NCBI RefSeq assembly: GCF_019375475.1
Contig: NZ_JAHXGQ010000010.1
Span: 124,001 to 188,000, forward strand
Reading direction: 5' to 3'
Origin: Saccharothrix obliqua
GTDB lineage: Bacteria; Actinomycetota; Actinomycetes; Mycobacteriales; Pseudonocardiaceae
DNA length: 64,000 nt
A model generated the notes under the pieces. The model saw only the letters and a program-made list of their open reading frames with translations. It did not search any database and had not been told where the DNA came from. Each line of letters begins with the position of its first letter. Positions within the stretch are counted from its first letter, which is position 1. Position numbers and translations under genes: made by a program. Below are positions 1-6,605 of this stretch, one piece after another.

Positions 1-400
1 GCCGGCCGCCGGGCTTGAGCCGCGCGCGCATCGCCGCCAGCGTCGCGGCCGTGCCGCCCCACGCGTGCGACGCGCCGATCGACACGGCCACGTCGGCGGG
101 CTCCGCCTCCCACGTGGTCACGTCGGCCACCGACAGCTCGACCCGGTTCCGGAGGCCGCGTGCGGCGACGTTGGCGTTGCCCCGCGCGATGGCCGCCGCG
201 TCCGAGTCGACGCCCAGGCCCCGGGCTCCCGGCACGTGGCCGACCGCCCGCAGCAGCAGCTCCGCCCAGCCGCAGCCGTAGTCGACGACCGTCGCGCCCG
301 TCACCACGCCGAGACCCCCGATCAGCTCGTACGACCGCGCGTCCGACAGCGGCGCGTTGAAGTCGAGCAGGGAGTAGCCGTCGAGCGGAGAATCACCCAC
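1..400 (-). CDS. Class I SAM-dependent methyltransferase, N-terminal part (runs off window)
   Basis: Reading the minus strand from a GTG at 398-400 gives an uninterrupted 133-codon frame to the window edge. It begins with a region resembling DGYSLLDFNAPLSD and then has a Rossmann motif I, VVDYGCGWAELL, about 40 residues in. An acidic motif II (GLGVDSD) follows, then a VADVTTW-type segment and the start of a post-III motif (RLKPGG). These are the SAM-binding elements of class I methyltransferases. The acceptor substrate cannot be told. It lies 46 bp downstream of rarA on the same strand, so cotranscription is possible. A second in-frame GTG three codons upstream is an alternative start. The C-terminus is outside the window. 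Confidence 0.72.
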   Translation of the reverse strand, partial: MGDSPLDGYSLLDFNAPLSDARSYELIGGLGVVTGATVVDYGCGWAELLLRAVGHVPGARGLGVDSDAAAIARGNANVAARGLRNRVELSVADVTTWEAEPADVAVSIGASHAWGGTAATLAAMRARLKPGGR

Positions 401-446
401 GGCGCACACCGTGGCAGAAAATGGGGCCGAACGGCACCGTATTTTC

Positions 447-1793
447 CTACTCCTCGCCGCGCACCACACGGCGCAACCGGGGCAGCCGCTCGGCGATGTA
501 GCGCTCCGCGCCACGACCCGTGGGCTCGTAGTAGTCGCGGCCGACGAGGTCGTCCGGCGGGTACTGCTGGGTGAGCACGCCTTCCGGCACGTTGTGCGGG
601 TAGCGGTAGCCACGGGCGTTGCCGAGCTTCTCCGCGCCGGCGTAGTGCCCGTCGCGCAGGTGTGCGGGGACCGTGCCGATGGCGCCCTTGCGCACGTCCG
701 ACATGGCCGCGCCGATCGCCGTGGTGACCGCGTTGGACTTGGGCGCGGTCGCCAGGTGCACGGTGGCGTGGGCGAGGTTCAACGCGCACTCGGGCAGGCC
801 GATCAACTGCACGGCCTGCGCGGCGGCCACGGCGGTCTGGAGAGCGGACGGGTCGGCCATGCCCACGTCCTCGCTGGCGTGGATCACCAGCCGCCGCGCG
901 ATGAACCGCGGATCCTCCCCCGCTTCGATCATGCGGGCCAGGTAGTGCAACGCGGCGTCCACGTCCGAGCCGCGGATGGATTTGATGAACGCGCTGGTGA
1001 CGTCGTAGTGCTGGTCGCCCTGGCGGTCGTAGCGGACGGCGGCCTTGTCGACCGTGGCCTCAAGCGTGGCGAGGTCCAGGGTGTTCTTGTCACCCACCGC
1101 GTCGGCGGCGGCTTCGAGTGCCGTGAGCGCACGTCGGGCGTCCCCACCCGCAAGGCGCACCAGGTGGTCCTCGGCGTCCGTGTCGATGGTGATGGCACCG
1201 TTCAGCCCTCGTTCGTCGGTGACCGCGCGTCGGACCAGCGTTCGCACGTCGTCGTCACCGAGGGGCCGTAGCTGCAACACGAGCGAACGGGACAGGAGGG
1301 GCGACACGACGGAGAAGAACGGGTTTTCGGTCGTCGCGGCGACCAACAGCACGATCCGGTCCTCCACCGCGCCGAGCAGCGCGTCCTGCTGGGTCTTGGA
1401 GAACCGGTGCACCTCGTCGATGAAGAGGACCGTCGACTCGCCGTTGCGGACCAGCCGGCGGCGGGCCTCGTCGATGACCGCGCGGACTTCCTTCACACCT
1501 GCGCTGAGCGCGCTGAGCGCGGCGAACCGGCGGCCGGTGGCCTGCGACACCAGGGTGGCGAGCGTGGTCTTACCGGTGCCGGGCGGGCCGTAGAGCATGA
1601 CCGACGCGGGCGAGGAGCCCTCCACCAGCCGGCGGAGCGGAGCCCCCGGCCCGAGCAGGTGCCCCTGGCCGACCACCTCGTCCAACGTCCGCGGCCGCAT
1701 CCGAACGGCCAACGGAGCATTCGCCGCGATCCGCTGCGCCCGCTCCTCCGGATCCACGCCGAACAAACCGTCGTCGAACAGCCCTTCGTTCAC
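447..1793 (-). CDS. rarA: Replication-associated recombination protein RarA (MgsA-type AAA+ ATPase)
   Basis: A 448-aa AAA+ protein of the clamp-loader-like RarA/MgsA/WRNIP1 family, which acts at stalled replication forks. Visible are the Walker A GPPGTGKTT, Walker B VLFIDEVHRF, a sensor region AATTENPFF, and the C-terminal family signature including the GARGYRYPHN and QQYPPDDL stretches. Length matches the family (about 440-450 aa). The start is placed at the GTG giving VNEGLFDDGLFGVD. The open frame continues upstream only through a 57-bp glycine-rich tandem repeat, which is unlikely to be coding. The methyltransferase follows downstream. Function is inferred from family membership. Confidence 0.93.
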   Translation of the reverse strand: MNEGLFDDGLFGVDPEERAQRIAANAPLAVRMRPRTLDEVVGQGHLLGPGAPLRRLVEGSSPASVMLYGPPGTGKTTLATLVSQATGRRFAALSALSAGVKEVRAVIDEARRRLVRNGESTVLFIDEVHRFSKTQQDALLGAVEDRIVLLVAATTENPFFSVVSPLLSRSLVLQLRPLGDDDVRTLVRRAVTDERGLNGAITIDTDAEDHLVRLAGGDARRALTALEAAADAVGDKNTLDLATLEATVDKAAVRYDRQGDQHYDVTSAFIKSIRGSDVDAALHYLARMIEAGEDPRFIARRLVIHASEDVGMADPSALQTAVAAAQAVQLIGLPECALNLAHATVHLATAPKSNAVTTAIGAAMSDVRKGAIGTVPAHLRDGHYAGAEKLGNARGYRYPHNVPEGVLTQQYPPDDLVGRDYYEPTGRGAERYIAERLPRLRRVVRGEE

Positions 1794-1820
1794 CTGTTCG
1801 ACTCTAGCTCCCCCACCGCA

Positions 1821-1966
1821 CCCCGCAGCCCCACCGCCACCCGGCCCCCACTCCCCGGCTCCCACTCCTCGGCTCAGCCCCGCAGCCCCACCGCCACCCG
1901 GCCCCCACTCCCCGGCTCCCACTCCTCGGCTCAGCCCCGCAGCCCCACCGCCACCCGGCCCCCACT
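1821..1966. repeat. 57-bp tandem direct repeat (about 2.5 copies)
   Basis: Copies start at 1821, 1878 and 1935, an exact 57-bp spacing, each beginning CCCCGCAGCCCCACCG. The third copy breaks off at about 1966. The period is a multiple of three, so the minus-strand frame upstream of rarA stays open through it and reads as repeated G/A/W-rich peptide, a coding artefact. It lies in the 5' region of rarA. Confidence 0.85.
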
Positions 1967-1994
1967 GGCTCCGCCACCGACCCCCGGCACATAT

Positions 1995-2102
1995 CTTTCA
2001 GGTAACCTCCCTGAAAGTTTCGGGGCTCTCCCCCACGAAGCGTTTCTTTCAGGCAGGCTCCCTGAAAGTTTCGGCCGCTAAGCATGAACGGTGTCTTTCA
2101 GG
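1995..2102. repeat. Tandem CTTTCAGG-N7-CCTGAAAG hairpin boxes
   Basis: Two perfect 8-bp inverted repeats, CTTTCAGG / CCTGAAAG with 7-nt spacers, lie at 1995-2017 and 2046-2068. Each is followed by TTTCGG. A third left half-site is at 2095-2102. Spacing of left arms is 51 and 49 bp. The right arm plus tail, read on the minus strand, gives CCGAAACTTTCAGG, which resembles the GAAACTTTC boxes known near xylanase genes in streptomycetes, but no glycoside hydrolase is nearby. The pair could be operators or an extragenic palindromic repeat. Confidence 0.6.
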
Positions 2103-2429
2103 CTGCGGGCGGCCCACTGTCCGTGGCGCGTACCGTGCGCATCTTGCCGAACCGTGGCGTATTAGCCGCGGCGTGGTGCTGCTCCGACTCACGTCATTCC
2201 GCTTTGGACGGCGCGGGGCCGCCAATATGGACACGACGTGCATACGGCGTAGGCGCGAAGCTTCTCGGGTTCCGGGTGCCGGGTGCCGGGTGCCGGCGGT
2301 CCGCGTCCCCACAACACAGTCGCACCAGTTCCGAGCGTCCGGAGTGGCCTGATCGGCACCGCTCGCGGGAGCCCGCCGGTCCCGCTCCGCCGGCCGGCAC
2401 GGCCGGGCAAAGACGAGGTCGCGTCAGGT

Positions 2430-3074
2430 ATGCGGGACGTGCGAGAATCGTCCCCCGTGCCGTCACCCGCCGTTCACGCACGCGTCGTGCTGCTCGCCGG
2501 ACCCTCCGGTTCCGGCAAGTCCACCCTCGCCGCCCACCTCGGGCTGCCGGTGCTGACCCTGGACGACTTCTACCGCGAGGGCGACGACCCCCTGCTACCA
2601 CGCGACGCCCTGGGACGCCCCGACTGGGACGCCGAGGACTCGTGGCACACCGACGACGCCCTGCGAGCCGTGGTGGAACTCGCCACCACGGGCAAGGTCG
2701 AGGCCCCGGTGTACGCGCTCGGCGAAGACCGGCGAGTCGGCTGCCACGCGGTGACGGCGGACGGCCCGTTCATCGCCGAGGGCCTGTTCGCCGACCGGCT
2801 GGTCGCCGGGTGCCGGGAGGCAGGCGTGCTGCTGGACGCCGTCGTGCTCGCCCCCGGCGCGGCGGTCACGTTCGCACGACGCTTCGCCCGGGACGTCGCC
2901 GAAGCCCGCAAACCTGTGCCCCTGCTACTCCGCCGCGGTTTGCGGCTGATGCGCGAGCACGCGGCGCTGGTCCGGCGGTGCGGGACAGCCGGGATGCGCG
3001 CGCTCACCCCCGCACAAGCCCGCACCGAACTGGCAGCCCTCGTCGGAACGCCGGCGACGCCGAGCCGGACCTGA
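2430..3074 (+). CDS. Uridine-kinase-like P-loop kinase
   Basis: A 214-aa P-loop protein related to the uridine kinase/phosphoribulokinase group. The Walker A motif GPSGSGKST lies about 30 residues in, followed by a TLDDFYREGDDP segment typical of uridine kinase substrate-binding regions and an EGLFAD motif in place of the usual EG-x-x-A strand. Such enzymes phosphorylate uridine or cytidine, but substrate here is inferred. The ATG at 2430 is chosen because it directly precedes the kinase core. A GTG at 2457 is a possible later start. The larger frame back to 2283 has no family support. The gene converges on the cbi operon with one base between stops. Confidence 0.8.
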   Translation: MRDVRESSPVPSPAVHARVVLLAGPSGSGKSTLAAHLGLPVLTLDDFYREGDDPLLPRDALGRPDWDAEDSWHTDDALRAVVELATTGKVEAPVYALGEDRRVGCHAVTADGPFIAEGLFADRLVAGCREAGVLLDAVVLAPGAAVTFARRFARDVAEARKPVPLLLRRGLRLMREHAALVRRCGTAGMRALTPAQARTELAALVGTPATPSRT

Positions 3075-3075
3075 C

Positions 3076-4491
3076 TCAGTCCAGGCGGAACCCGAACGGC
3101 AGCTCCAGCCGGTGCCGGGCGAGCAACGCGGTGTCGGCGAGGATTTCCCGCGTCGGACCGTCCGCCACCACCACACCACCGTCGATGAGGACGCTGCGCG
3201 GGCACAGCTGCCACGCGTAGGGCAGGTCGTGGGTGACCATCAGCATGGTGCGGTCCAGGCTGAGCAGCACCTCGGCCAACTCGCGGCGGGCCACCGGTTC
3301 CAGGTTCGCCGACGGCTCGTCCAGCACCAGGACCTCCGGGTCGCACGCCAGCACCGTCGCGAGCGCCACCCGTCGCCGCTGACCGCCGGACAGGTGCAGC
3401 GGCGACCGGTCCGCGACGTCCGCCATGCCGACGGCGGCCAGCGCACGGGCCACCCGATCGTCCAGTTCCGCGCCGCGCACGCCGAAGTTCGCCGGGCCGA
3501 ACGCCACGTCCTGACGCGCCGTCGGCAGGAACAACTGGTCGTCCGGGTCCTGGAAGACGACGCCGACCCGCCGCCGGATCTCCTTGAGGTTCCCGGCGGT
3601 GACCGGCAGCCCCGCGACCTCGATCCGCCCGCTGCCACCGCCGAGCACCCCGTTGAGGTGCAGGGCGAGCGTCGTCTTGCCCGCGCCGTTCGGACCGAGC
3701 AACGCCACCCGCTCCCCCGGCTCCACCCGCAGGTCCACGCCGAACAACGCCTGGTGCCCGTCCGGGTACGCGAAAGCGAGCCGTTCCACCAGCAGCGCGG
3801 GCGCGGTCCGGTGCACGGGCGCGGTGGTCGCGGACGGACCGTCACGCTCGTCGGGCATCCGACCCGACCAGCCGCGCGACACCATCGCCAGGTGAACGCG
3901 CTCGCCGCGTTCGTAGGACCGGATGAACAGGCTGCCGACGCCACGCGCCGTCGCGCCCAGCTGCCACAGGAAACGCGGGTCGTCGCCGCGGGAGATGCGT
4001 GCCACCCGCATCCGCTTCGCTTCTGCCACAACGACTTCCGCGTAACGCAGCATCAACGTCGCGATGGTGACCAGGACACCCGGCAGCCGCAGGCGTTGCA
4101 GGCCGAGCAGCAGGTCCTGCGGTGCGGTGGTGGCGGCGAGGGTGAGCGAGACCAGGACGCCGAGGGTGCCCTTGGCGAGGATGTTCCAGCCGGCGAGCGC
4201 GCCGTCCATCGAGACCGTGAGACCGAGGAATTCCGTCGTGCGGCCGTGCCCGGTGAACGGCAACGCGAGCGCCAGCACCACGAACGGCAGTTCGATCAGC
4301 GCGCGGGACGCGAACCACGTCGGCGGGATGCGTGCCGCGAACCACACGGCGGTGATCGCCGACAGGTACGCGCCGAACGCCCAGAACGCCTCGCGCGGCG
4401 TCGCCACCACGCACAGCACCGCCACCACCGCGACGACGATCTTGACGTGCGGCGGCAGGCGGTGCACCGGCGAGTCGCCCGGCCGGTGCAC
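3076..4491 (-). CDS. cbiQO: Fused ECF transporter T and A components for Co/Ni uptake (CbiQ-CbiO)
   Basis: A 471-aa natural fusion. Residues about 1-215 are a CbiQ-type T component with several membrane segments and the coupling motif around AKRMRVARISRG. Residues about 228-471 are a CbiO ATPase with Walker A GPNGAGKTT, Q-loop VFQDPDDQLF, signature LSGGQRRR and Walker B VLVLDEPSANLEP. In most ECF systems these are separate proteins. The fusion fixes a 1:1 ratio. It is the last gene of a cbiM-PDGLE-cbiQO operon, starting at a GTG three bases after the preceding stop. Whether nickel or cobalt is carried cannot be read from this subunit. Confidence 0.92.
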   Translation of the reverse strand: MHRPGDSPVHRLPPHVKIVVAVVAVLCVVATPREAFWAFGAYLSAITAVWFAARIPPTWFASRALIELPFVVLALALPFTGHGRTTEFLGLTVSMDGALAGWNILAKGTLGVLVSLTLAATTAPQDLLLGLQRLRLPGVLVTIATLMLRYAEVVVAEAKRMRVARISRGDDPRFLWQLGATARGVGSLFIRSYERGERVHLAMVSRGWSGRMPDERDGPSATTAPVHRTAPALLVERLAFAYPDGHQALFGVDLRVEPGERVALLGPNGAGKTTLALHLNGVLGGGSGRIEVAGLPVTAGNLKEIRRRVGVVFQDPDDQLFLPTARQDVAFGPANFGVRGAELDDRVARALAAVGMADVADRSPLHLSGGQRRRVALATVLACDPEVLVLDEPSANLEPVARRELAEVLLSLDRTMLMVTHDLPYAWQLCPRSVLIDGGVVVADGPTREILADTALLARHRLELPFGFRLD

Positions 4492-4494
4492 GGC

Positions 4495-4770
4495 TCACGC
4501 CTTCTTCCGCAGCAACCAGAACAGGCCGCCCGCGACGACCAGCGTGACCACCACGCCCACGACGCCCGCGAGGCCGGTGAAGCTGTCGTCGCCGTCCAAC
4601 GCGTAGTCCGCGAACGGGCCGCCGGACAACGGGTGCTCCTCGGCGTGCTCGGCGATACCGTGCCGCTCGGTGACGTAGTCCAGGCCGTCCGGGTTGGCGT
4701 TCGCGAGGTACGACACCGCGCCCGCGAGGACCAGGCTGACCAAGCCGAACCAGACGAAGAAGCGCTTCAC
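4495..4770 (-). CDS. PDGLE-domain accessory subunit of Co/Ni ECF transporter (CbiN-like)
   Basis: A 91-aa membrane protein with an N-terminal transmembrane helix (residues about 5-23), the NPDGLDYV signature just outside it, a hydrophilic extracytoplasmic middle, and a second helix near the C-terminus ending in basic residues (RKKA). This is the layout of PDGLE/CbiN-type accessory components that help load metal into CbiM. Its ATG overlaps the cbiM stop by four bases, so the two are translationally coupled, and it leads into the cbiQO fusion. Confidence 0.87.
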   Translation of the reverse strand: MKRFFVWFGLVSLVLAGAVSYLANANPDGLDYVTERHGIAEHAEEHPLSGGPFADYALDGDDSFTGLAGVVGVVVTLVVAGGLFWLLRKKA

Positions 4771-5438
4771 GGCCTCAGCTCCAACTTCTGCGGCACGCCG
4801 CGGAGCAGGTGGACGAGATCCGGCCGCGCCGCCGCCACCGCCGTCACCGTGGCGGCCGTGATCAGCCCTTCACCGATCCCGATCAGCACGTGCACACCCA
4901 GGACGGCCGCGGCGACCGTGCCCAGCCCCACCCCGCCCGCGCCGCCGATCGCGTACTCGATGACGAAGCCGAAGGAGGCGAGCACCGTGTTCACCAGGGC
5001 GGACAGGAACGCGACCAACGCCAGGCTGCCTTTATTGCGCTTGGCCAGCGGTCGCAGCGCGACGGCGACCAGGTAGCCGACCGCGGTGCCGATGAGGGCC
5101 ATGTTGGTGATGTTCGCGCCAAGCGCCGTGATCCCGCCGTCGGCGAAGAACAGCGACTGCACCACCAGGACGATGGTGACGCAGAGGGCGCCCACCCACG
5201 GCCCGACCAGGATCGCGGCCAGCGCCCCGCCGAGCAGGTGCCCGCTGACACCAGGCAGGACCGGGAAGTTGAGCATCTGGGTGGCGAACACGAACGCCGC
5301 CACCAGCCCCGCCATCGGGGCCGTTCGGTCGTCGAGGTCGCGGCGAGCCTTGACCAGCGCAACCCCGACACCGACCACCGCCACGGCGGCGAACGCCACC
5401 GAGGTCGGTGCGTTCAGCAGACCGTCGCTCATGTGCAT
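4767..5438 (-). CDS. cbiM: Co/Ni ECF transporter S component CbiM
   Basis: A 223-aa polytopic membrane protein. The start is fixed at the ATG giving MHMSDGLL, because in CbiM/NikM the mature N-terminal Met-His forms part of the metal site. The longer frame would bury it. Other family features are a second histidine region (PGVSGHLLGG), several hydrophobic helices and a C-terminal GIGEGLITA motif. It is first in the operon with the PDGLE protein and CbiQO fusion. A 28-bp dyad 64 bp upstream is a candidate operator. Co versus Ni specificity is unresolved. Confidence 0.93.
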   Translation of the reverse strand: MHMSDGLLNAPTSVAFAAVAVVGVGVALVKARRDLDDRTAPMAGLVAAFVFATQMLNFPVLPGVSGHLLGGALAAILVGPWVGALCVTIVLVVQSLFFADGGITALGANITNMALIGTAVGYLVAVALRPLAKRNKGSLALVAFLSALVNTVLASFGFVIEYAIGGAGGVGLGTVAAAVLGVHVLIGIGEGLITAATVTAVAAARPDLVHLLRGVPQKLELRP

Positions 5439-5501
5439 AGCTACCGGCTCGGACACGACGGACAAGCTAATCGCCATCACCCTGTTGTGGCCAGCACGGT
5501 G

Positions 5502-5529
5502 CAACAACGATTGGGATAGAATGTTGTTG
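5502..5529. promoter_or_regulatory. Candidate operator CAACAAC-N14-GTTGTTG upstream of cbiM
   Basis: A perfect 7-bp inverted repeat with a 14-bp spacer lies 64 bp upstream of the cbiM ATG. Arm-to-arm spacing is 21 bp, about two helical turns, as expected for a dimeric repressor. A metal-sensing repressor such as a Nur/Fur-type or NikR-like protein is a natural candidate, but the arms do not match the published Nur box (TTGCAA half-sites). Confidence 0.4.
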
Positions 5530-6568
5530 AGTGTTTTGCGCCGAGTTTCGTACCAGGTTCACCGGAAGTGGTGAAGTCGGGGATGGTCGGGCACTTTTCG
5601 GCCGGTTCGGCCGTTGCCGGATAAAAACAAGGCCCGGCGTCCGGCGCGTTCCGGTGCGTGCGGCACGGGCGCAGATGCGCGAGCGCGCCTCGGGATAAGG
5701 ATGGACGCCCGGAGGAAGCGCGCCCCGCCGCACCTCCCCGACCACCCCGCCGCCGGACTTCGGGATGCCGGACAGCCTCACGGCCGGCCCGCCCGTGAGG
5801 CCGGCTCGGGCGTCCGCGGTGCTCGCGAGTGTCGGGCGCTCGGGCCAGGGTTGGCTGGGAGCTTCGGCGCTGTGGCAGGCGGAGTGTGGAGGGGCAGGCG
5901 GAGTGCGGAGGTGGGTACGGCGGCGGGGTTCTCACCGCTCCGCCACCCGCTGGTCGCCCCGCCACCCGCGTTGGTCGACTGAGCGGGCAGCCCTGGGCGT
6001 AAGCGGGGCAGCCCACTGCGCACCCGTGGCACCCCGGCCGAATCCGCGTCCCGCGCGACCCCTCGCCTCTCCGTCCGCCACTCCCGGTCCGCGCACTCCC
6101 GCACCCGCCCGTCCGGTCCGCACACTCCCTCGCCTGGGCCCGCTCGCCCGCGTGACGTGCCCTCACCACGCCAGCGACACAGCCCCGTTCCGCCCCGCCG
6201 GTGCCCCCAGCCCGGTGTGGTGTGGAGCGGCTGGGGGTGCGGGAGTGGCGGGTTTGGCTGGGTGAAGCGGTGGCGTGTGCGGGGGTGCGGCCCTGTCGGG
6301 TGCCTTGGCCTGGCCGGGGCTTGCTTCGGGCTGACCAGGGCCAGGCTGGCTACGAGCAGGCTGGGGCCGGGCCGGATGGGGGCCGAGCCGGCTAGGACGG
6401 CGGGGGCGAGGCCGGCCAGAGCGGCGGGAGCGGCGGGAGCGAGAGGCGGCGGGAGCGAGAGGCGGCGGGGCGAGCGGAGAAGGGTGGTGGGGGCGCCAGG
6501 GGTGAGGGGCGGTAGGGGCTGGGGGCGGGAGCTGGAGGGAAGGCGGGGAGGGGTGGAGAGCTTGAGGG
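5530..6568. other. Intergenic GC-rich low-complexity region, no gene supported
   Basis: About 1 kb between the cbi operon and the helicase. Open frames exist on both strands, but they are proline/arginine/glycine/alanine rich, mutually overlapping and without recognisable motifs. The last 350 bases are strongly G-biased on the plus strand with short imperfect repeats (GGCGGGAGCGAGAGGC around 6420-6480). No tRNA, cobalamin riboswitch core or terminator with a T-run was found. Confidence 0.6.
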
Positions 6569-6596
6569 TTGGTTACGGGTGGCGACCCCTTATGAT
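6569..6596 (+). promoter_or_regulatory. Candidate promoter of the helicase, leaderless
   Basis: TATGAT at 6591-6596 is a near-perfect -10 hexamer in otherwise very GC-rich DNA. A weak TTGGTT at 6569-6574 could act as -35 with a 16-bp spacer. The helicase ATG lies 10 bp after the -10, where transcription should begin, and there is no Shine-Dalgarno sequence, so a leaderless mRNA is likely. Confidence 0.45.
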
Positions 6597-6605
6597 TCGG
6601 TTGCG

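Noticed and set aside
447..1922. Longer rarA start at 1922
   Set aside because: The extra 43 codons are encoded by a 57-bp tandem repeat giving repeated Gly/Ala/Trp-rich sequence. The family N-terminus begins at the GTG at 1793.
5440..5640. Cobalamin riboswitch upstream of cbiM
   Set aside because: No B12-box consensus or characteristic conserved core was found. Only the CAACAAC/GTTGTTG dyad stands out.
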